Origin: Limimaricola sp041580155
GTDB taxonomy: Bacteria > Pseudomonadota > Alphaproteobacteria > Rhodobacterales > Rhodobacteraceae
Direction: 5' to 3'
Assembly: GCA_041580155.1 (NCBI GenBank)
Contig: JBFGEI010000089.1
Span: 1 to 10,413, forward strand
Length of the DNA: 10,413 bases
The translations under genes and the position numbers were made by a program. How positions within the stretch are numbered: the first letter of the stretch is position 1; every line of letters begins with the position of its first letter. The notes below the pieces were generated by a model. That model made no database searches and was not told where the DNA came from. It saw only the letters and a list, made by a program, of their open reading frames with translations. Shown here one piece after another: positions 6,848 through 10,413 of the stretch.

Positions 6848-7894
6848 ATGAAGCTGAGCGATTTCGATTTTGACCTGCCCGAAGAGCTGATCGCGACCCG
6901 CCCGGCGCGGCCGCGGTCCTCGGCGCGGCTGCTGCTGGCCGATGCCGACGGGCTGTCGGACCGGCAGGTGTTCGACCTGCCGGGCATCCTGCGGCCCGGC
7001 GACCGGCTGGTGCTGAACGACACCAAGGTGATCCCGGCCCGGCTGACCGGGACCCGGACCCGGCCCGGCGCGGCCGGCGAGGGCGCGGCGCGGATCGAGG
7101 TGACGTTGCTGGCGCCGCGCGCCGACGGCTGCTGGACCGCGCTGGTCAAGCCGCTGCGCAAGCTGAACCAAGGCGAGGTGGTGGTGTTCTCGGACCGGCT
7201 GTCGGCCGAGCTGGTCGGCCGCGAGGACGGCCAGGGCGTGCTGCGCTTCGACCTGGTCGGCGACGCCTTCGACGCGGCGCTGGCCGAGGTCGGGGCGATG
7301 CCGCTGCCGCCCTACATCGCCGCCAAGCGCCCGGCCGACGAGGCCGACCGCAGCGACTACCAGACGCTGTGGGCGGCGCGGCCCGGCGCCGTCGCCGCGC
7401 CGACCGCGTCGCTGCATTTCGACGACCCGCTGATGGCGGCGCTGAAGGCGCGCGGCGTGACGCTGACCCATGTCACGCTGCACGTCGGCGCCGGCACCTT
7501 CCTGCCGGTCAAGGTCGACGACATCCGCGACCACAAGATGCATTCCGAATGGGGCGAGGTGTCCGAGGCCGCCGCCGCCGAGATCGCCGCGACCCGGGCC
7601 ACCGGCGGCCGGGTGATCCCGGTCGGCACCACCGCGCTGCGGCTGATCGAGAGCGCCGCCCGCGGCGGCGAGATCGCGGCCTGGCGCGGCGACACCGACA
7701 TCTTCATCACCCCGGGCTTCGAGTTCCGCGTCGCCGACGGGCTGATGACCAACTTCCACCTGCCGAAGTCGACGCTGATGATGCTGGTCTCGGCGCTGAT
7801 GGGGCCGGAGCGGGTGCGCGCGATCTATGCCCATGCGATCGCCGAACGCTACCGGTTCTTCTCTTACGGAGACGCCTCGCTGCTGCTGCCCTGA
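6848..7894 (+). CDS. queA: S-adenosylmethionine:tRNA ribosyltransferase-isomerase QueA
   Basis: QueA transfers and isomerises the ribose of S-adenosylmethionine onto 7-aminomethyl-7-deazaguanine at position 34 of tRNAs with GUN anticodons, giving epoxyqueuosine. The protein has 348 residues (E. coli QueA 356) and carries the family's conserved blocks in order: LNDTKVIPARL (56-66), PLPPYI (152-157), GAVAAPTASLHF (180-191), HVTLHVGAGTFLPV (208-221), MHSEW (231-235), TNFHLPKSTLMMLVSA (301-316) and YRFFSYGDASLLLP (335-348). It is complete and should be active. It lies 11 bases after the AsmA-like gene, so the two are probably co-transcribed, although no functional link is obvious. The transglycosylase gene tgt is not in this window. 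A strong hairpin about 60 bases after the stop probably ends the transcript. Confidence 0.98.
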   Translation: MKLSDFDFDLPEELIATRPARPRSSARLLLADADGLSDRQVFDLPGILRPGDRLVLNDTKVIPARLTGTRTRPGAAGEGAARIEVTLLAPRADGCWTALVKPLRKLNQGEVVVFSDRLSAELVGREDGQGVLRFDLVGDAFDAALAEVGAMPLPPYIAAKRPADEADRSDYQTLWAARPGAVAAPTASLHFDDPLMAALKARGVTLTHVTLHVGAGTFLPVKVDDIRDHKMHSEWGEVSEAAAAEIAATRATGGRVIPVGTTALRLIESAARGGEIAAWRGDTDIFITPGFEFRVADGLMTNFHLPKSTLMMLVSALMGPERVRAIYAHAIAERYRFFSYGDASLLLP

Positions 7895-7954
7895 CCCGCC
7901 GCGCCGCGGTCGCCGCAGGCCGGATTCGGCCCAGGCGTCGCCACGACCCGGCGT

Positions 7955-7978
7955 CGCCGCAAGACCCCGCTTGCGGCG
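7955..7978 (+). terminator. Probable terminator of the asmA-like/queA unit
   Basis: CGCCGCAAG and CTTGCGGCG form a perfect 9-bp stem around the loop ACCCCG, extendable by two G-T pairs. Downstream sequence includes ATTCTT but no long T run, so it may be a weak factor-independent terminator. It lies 60 bases after queA, and no open frame of quality spans it. Confidence 0.5.
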
Positions 7979-7989
7979 GTCGGGATTCT

Positions 7990-8001
7990 TCGCATATGCG
8001 A
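7990..8001. promoter_or_regulatory. Perfect 12-bp palindrome upstream of the MFS transporter
   Basis: TCGCATATGCGA is fully symmetrical and ends 76 bases before the transporter start, directly after the probable queA terminator. The spacing and position would suit an operator for the transporter gene. A possible -35 (TTGCGG, 7971-7976) lies 16 bases before CATATG inside the palindrome, but the -10 match is poor. No regulator can be named, and a chance palindrome is not excluded. Confidence 0.3.
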
Positions 8002-8064
8002 CACGTTCCGTCGCTTGGCGGGCAGACCCCATGGGTCCGGGCGTTTAGCCGGGCCGGGTGGCAT

Positions 8065-8071
8065 GGAAGGA
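8065..8071 (+). promoter_or_regulatory. Ribosome binding site deciding the MFS transporter start
   Basis: GGAAGGA lies six bases before the ATG at 8078-8080. It overlaps the in-frame ATG at 8063, which has no comparable site, so the later ATG is preferred. Confidence 0.6.
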
Positions 8072-8077
8072 CATCCG

Positions 8078-9370
8078 ATGTTTCAGGTTATAGGCAGCTC
8101 CTGGGCGCTGCTTCTCGGCATGTTCATGCTGATGATCGGCAACGGCCTGCAGGGCACGCTGCTGGGTCTGCGCGGCGCTGTCGAGGGCTTCAGCACGATC
8201 GAGATGTCGGTGATCATGTCGGCCTATTTCGCCGGCTTCCTGTTCGCCTCGCGCTACGCGCCCCGGATGATCCGCCGGGTCGGCCACGTCCGGGTCTTCG
8301 CGGCGCTCGGCTCGACGATCTCGGCGGTGCTGATCCTGTACCCGACACTGGCCGAGCCCTGGGCCTGGACCCTGGGCCGGATGGCGATCGGCTTTTGCTT
8401 CTGCGGCGTCTACATCACCGCCGAAAGCTGGCTCAACGACGCCGCCAGCAACGAGAACCGCGGCAAAGCGCTGTCGCTCTACATGATCGTGCAGATGGCC
8501 GGCATCGTCAGCGCGCAGTACCTGCTGACGCTGGGCGACGTGTCGGGTTACATCCTGTTCATCATCCCCTCGGTGCTGGTGTCGATGGCCTTCGCGCCGA
8601 TCCTGCTGTCGGTCAGCCCGGCGCCGGTGTTCACCACCACCAAGCCGCTGCCGATCCGCCGGTTGATCGACGCCTCGCCGCTGGCCTGCGTCGGCATCTT
8701 CCTGCTGGGCGGCGTGTTCGCGGCGCAGTTCGGCATGTCGGCGGTCTACGGCAGCCGCGCCGGGCTGACGGTGGCGCAGATCTCGCTGATGGTGTCGGTG
8801 ACCTACATCGCGGCGCTGGTGGCGCAGTATCCGATCGGCTGGCTGTCCGACCGGATCGACCGCCGGGTGCTGATCCTGGCGCTAGGCATCGTCGGCGGCG
8901 CAGGCGCGATGCTGTCGTTCTTCATCCCCGATCAGTTCGTGCTGATCCTGATCTCCGCCGGGCTCGTCGGCGGCACCTCGAACCCGCTCTATGCGCTGCT
9001 GATCGCCTATGCGAACGACTACCTCGACCGCGAGGACATGGCGGCGGCGTCGGGCGGCCTGCTGTTCATCAACGGGCTCGGCGCGATCGCCGGTCCGCTG
9101 CTGGTCGGCTGGGTGCTCGACAACGTCGGGCCGCACGGTTTCTGGGCTTTCGTCGCGGTGCTGATGACCGGTCTCGGCGTCTACGCCGGCTGGCGGATGC
9201 TGCGGCGCCCGGATCGCGGCGTCGGCGAGTCGGTCAGCTACGCCCCGGTCAGCCCGACCTCGACCGCAGTGGCGGCCGAGGTGGCGCAGGAGTACTATAT
9301 CGAGACCGAGCTCGAGGCGATGGAAGAGGCCGCCAAGGGCAGCGAACGGACCACCGACACCGCTGCCTAG
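8078..9370 (+). CDS. MFS transporter, YcaD-like family
   Basis: This is an inner-membrane protein of 430 residues with about twelve hydrophobic segments, in two groups of six split near residues 180-202. The sequence recalls the YcaD branch of the major facilitator superfamily. AESWLN..SNENRG (115-129) follows the fourth segment, the basic loop 2-3 is RMIRRVGHVR (63-72), and the equivalent loop of the second half, GWLSDRIDRR (254-263), is a motif-A match. The substrate is unknown; E. coli YcaD itself has no firmly assigned substrate. The last 50 or so residues form an acidic cytoplasmic tail (EYYIETELEAMEEAAK). Open-frame starts further upstream add a non-membrane Gly/Pro stretch and lack ribosome binding sites. 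The gene stands between two gaps of 183 and 79 bases, so it may have its own promoter. Confidence 0.92.
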   Translation: MFQVIGSSWALLLGMFMLMIGNGLQGTLLGLRGAVEGFSTIEMSVIMSAYFAGFLFASRYAPRMIRRVGHVRVFAALGSTISAVLILYPTLAEPWAWTLGRMAIGFCFCGVYITAESWLNDAASNENRGKALSLYMIVQMAGIVSAQYLLTLGDVSGYILFIIPSVLVSMAFAPILLSVSPAPVFTTTKPLPIRRLIDASPLACVGIFLLGGVFAAQFGMSAVYGSRAGLTVAQISLMVSVTYIAALVAQYPIGWLSDRIDRRVLILALGIVGGAGAMLSFFIPDQFVLILISAGLVGGTSNPLYALLIAYANDYLDREDMAAASGGLLFINGLGAIAGPLLVGWVLDNVGPHGFWAFVAVLMTGLGVYAGWRMLRRPDRGVGESVSYAPVSPTSTAVAAEVAQEYYIETELEAMEEAAKGSERTTDTAA

Positions 9371-9390
9371 GACGGGCCTTCTCTTTGCCC

Positions 9391-9413
9391 TTGACCCGCC
9401 CGGTATCCCGGGC
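9391..9413 (+). promoter_or_regulatory. Hairpin and -35-like sequence between MFS and DUF924 genes
   Basis: TTGACC (9391-9396) matches five of six consensus -35 bases, but nothing 16-18 bases later resembles a good -10. It is followed by GCCCGG-TATC-CCGGGC (9398-9413), a 6-bp stem with a four-base loop that lacks a T run. It could be a weak terminator for the transporter gene, part of a promoter for the DUF924 gene, or neither. Confidence 0.25.
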
Positions 9414-9449
9414 AGGTTGGACCCGAGGGATCGAAGAAGGAGACCCGCC

Positions 9450-10025
9450 ATGCACGACGCTGACCGCGTTCTCGAATTCTGGCTCGACGAGCTGGAGCCG
9501 AAAGACTGGTATGTCGCGAATGATGCGGTGGACGCGCGCATCCGCGAAGAGTTCGAGCCGCTGTGGCACCGCGCCCGGCGCGGCGAACTCGGGCTTTGGC
9601 TGACCGACGCCCGCGGCGCGCTGGCCTATGTCATCGTCACCGACCAGATGTCGCGCAACATGTTCCGCGGCAACCCGCGCAGCTTCGAGCTGGACGGGCT
9701 GGCGCGCGCCGCCGCCAAGCTGGCGATCACCAAGCGCTGGGACCGCGAGATCCCGACGCCGCAGCGCCAGTTCATCTACATGCCGCTGATGCATTCCGAG
9801 AACCTGGTCGACCAGGACCGCTGCGTGCGGCTGTTCTGCGAACGCATGCCGGATCAGACCGACAATCTGCTGCACGCCCGCGCCCATCGCGAGGTGATCC
9901 GCAGCTTTGCCCGGTTCCCGTTCCGCAACGTGGCGCTGGGCCGCCGCAGCCGGCAGGACGAAAGCGACTGGATGGCGTCGGGCGGCTATGCGCAGGTGCT
10001 GAACCGGTTGAAACCGGCGGGCTGA
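9450..10025 (+). CDS. DUF924 family protein
   Basis: This small cytoplasmic helical protein of 191 residues belongs to the DUF924 (COG3803) family, whose structure is TPR-like and whose function is not established. The family landmarks are all present: FWLDEL (10-15), W20, the block VIVTDQMSRNMFRG (61-74), FIYMPLMHSEN (108-118) and H143/H146 followed by RFPFRN (155-160). It contains two cysteines (C125, C130) and no signal peptide or membrane span. The start is decided by a near-ideal ribosome binding site, GAAGGAGA, with AGGAG seven bases before the ATG at 9450. This is much stronger than other sites in the window and suggests good expression. It ends 106 bases before lpdA. Family call secure; function unknown. 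Confidence 0.94.
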   Translation: MHDADRVLEFWLDELEPKDWYVANDAVDARIREEFEPLWHRARRGELGLWLTDARGALAYVIVTDQMSRNMFRGNPRSFELDGLARAAAKLAITKRWDREIPTPQRQFIYMPLMHSENLVDQDRCVRLFCERMPDQTDNLLHARAHREVIRSFARFPFRNVALGRRSRQDESDWMASGGYAQVLNRLKPAG

Positions 10026-10035
10026 CCCTGCCACC

Positions 10036-10061
10036 GGTTGCAACCCGGCCATGACGCGTCA
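10036..10061. repeat. Two perfect 10-bp palindromes after the DUF924 gene
   Basis: GGTTGCAACC (10036-10045) and TGACGCGTCA (10052-10061) lie six bases apart, 11 bases after the DUF924 stop. The second sits inside a wider GGCCA...TGGCC pair (10047-10051 with 10070-10074), so the RNA could fold into a stem ending in TGTT. It may be a weak terminator or protein-binding sites; the function is not shown. Confidence 0.3.
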
Positions 10062-10084
10062 CCGTCTGGTGGCCTGTTCGGAAG

Positions 10085-10110
10085 TAGTTTAGCGTCAAAC
10101 CAATTTTTTG
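10085..10110 (+). promoter_or_regulatory. A/T-rich likely promoter/operator region of lpdA
   Basis: This is the most A/T-rich stretch in the window. It holds the dyad GTTTAGCGTCAAAC (10087-10100; the four outer bases on each side and the central CG are symmetrical, the other four positions differ only by transitions) and then CCAATTTTTTGG (10101-10111 region). No canonical -35/-10 pair is convincing. Its place 21 bases before lpdA and its composition make it the likely control region. Confidence 0.35.
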
Positions 10111-10131
10111 GGACCCCCGAGGAGGAAACCG

Positions 10132-10413
10132 ATGGCCGCCAGAAACTACGACCTTATCGTGATCGGCGCGGGGCCGGGCGGCTACGTCGCCGCGATCCGC
10201 GCCGCCCAGCTTGGGCAGAAGGTCGTGATCATCGAACGCGAGAACCTCGGCGGCATCTGCCTGAACTGGGGCTGCATTCCGACGAAGGCGATGCTGCGGT
10301 CCTCGGAGGTGTTCCACTTGATGCACCGGGCCAAGGAATTCGGTCTCAAGGCGGATGGCATCGGCTACGATCTCGACGCGGTGGTGAAGCGGTCGCGCGG
10401 CGTCGCCAAGCAG
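10132..10413 (+). CDS. lpdA: Dihydrolipoyl dehydrogenase (E3), N-terminal part, cut by window edge
   Basis: The first 94 residues of a flavoprotein disulfide reductase are present. E3 reoxidises dihydrolipoamide on 2-oxo acid dehydrogenase complexes and passes electrons through FAD to NAD+. The FAD-binding Rossmann motif GAGPGG is at 12-17, followed by the acidic end of the second strand (IIERE). The redox-active disulfide cysteines are C43 and C48 in GGICLNWGCIPTKA. Tryptophan at position 46, where most E3 proteins have valine (CLNVGC), is what I recall for the E3 linked to pyruvate dehydrogenase in alphaproteobacteria, so a pdhAB/pdhC neighbourhood would be expected; none is visible here. 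AGGAGG lies six bases before the ATG at 10132. Identity as this family is very secure; assignment to pyruvate dehydrogenase is inference. Confidence 0.95.
   Translation, partial: MAARNYDLIVIGAGPGGYVAAIRAAQLGQKVVIIERENLGGICLNWGCIPTKAMLRSSEVFHLMHRAKEFGLKADGIGYDLDAVVKRSRGVAKQ

Noticed and set aside
6656..8032. A 458-codon minus-strand frame opposite queA
   Set aside because: Its composition is Arg/Gly/His/Gln-rich with no recognisable domain, and it mirrors the third-position bias of queA.
7895..8077. A small gene in the queA-MFS gap
   Set aside because: The short frames there cross the hairpin and palindrome, lack ribosome binding sites and have no recognisable content. The gap is better read as a terminator plus control region.
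7369..9603. A 744-codon plus-strand open frame across queA, the MFS gene and the start of the DUF924 gene
   Set aside because: It is an Arg/Pro/Ala/Gly-rich translation with no domain, overlapping three well-supported genes in another frame and crossing two gaps. This is the expected shadow of G+C-rich coding DNA.
1..10413. Mobile element, prophage, CRISPR array, toxin-antitoxin or defence genes
   Set aside because: No transposase, integrase, direct repeat array, target duplication, small coupled toxin/antitoxin frames or composition shift is visible; all genes fit a conserved chromosomal core.

Overview
This window looks like ordinary chromosomal core DNA from a G+C-rich alphaproteobacterium. 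A member of the Rhodobacterales (Rhodobacter/Paracoccus/Roseobacter group) is most likely. The basis is the strong G/C bias at third codon positions, the resemblance of the encoded proteins to what I recall from that order, and the alphaproteobacterial CLNWGC form of the lipoamide dehydrogenase redox motif. The assignment is inference; no rRNA or other marker gene is present. I see no transposase, integrase, tRNA, CRISPR array or composition break.

The left third is read on the minus strand. In transcription order it holds a Bcp/PrxQ-type peroxiredoxin, a DUF455 ferritin-like protein that overlaps it by four bases (GTGA), a hairpin that may be a terminator, a roughly 200-base regulatory gap, then a membrane-anchored M23 peptidase whose 3' end overlaps the start of a bactofilin. 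The bactofilin runs off the left edge. The first pair suggests peroxide or iron/oxygen chemistry. The second pair is a recognisable cell-shape module: a cytoskeletal polymer plus a periplasmic peptidoglycan hydrolase with a coiled-coil stalk.

The rest is read on the plus strand, divergently from the peroxiredoxin across about 108 bases. A very large AsmA/YhdP-like protein (probably bridge-type envelope lipid transport) is followed after 11 bases by queA, which makes epoxyqueuosine in tRNA. A good hairpin ends that unit. A 183-base gap with a perfect 12-bp palindrome leads to an MFS transporter of the YcaD type. Next come a DUF924 protein with a very strong ribosome binding site, a short gap rich in dyads, and the first 94 codons of a dihydrolipoyl dehydrogenase of the pyruvate-dehydrogenase-associated alphaproteobacterial type, cut by the right edge.

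Nothing here is a convincing undescribed system. The points most worth a second look are the bactofilin/M23 pair and its control region, the coupled peroxiredoxin/DUF455 pair, and the concentration of GANTC (CcrM-type) sites in the intergenic gaps. The many long open frames opposite or inside these genes are G+C-driven shadows and are not annotated.
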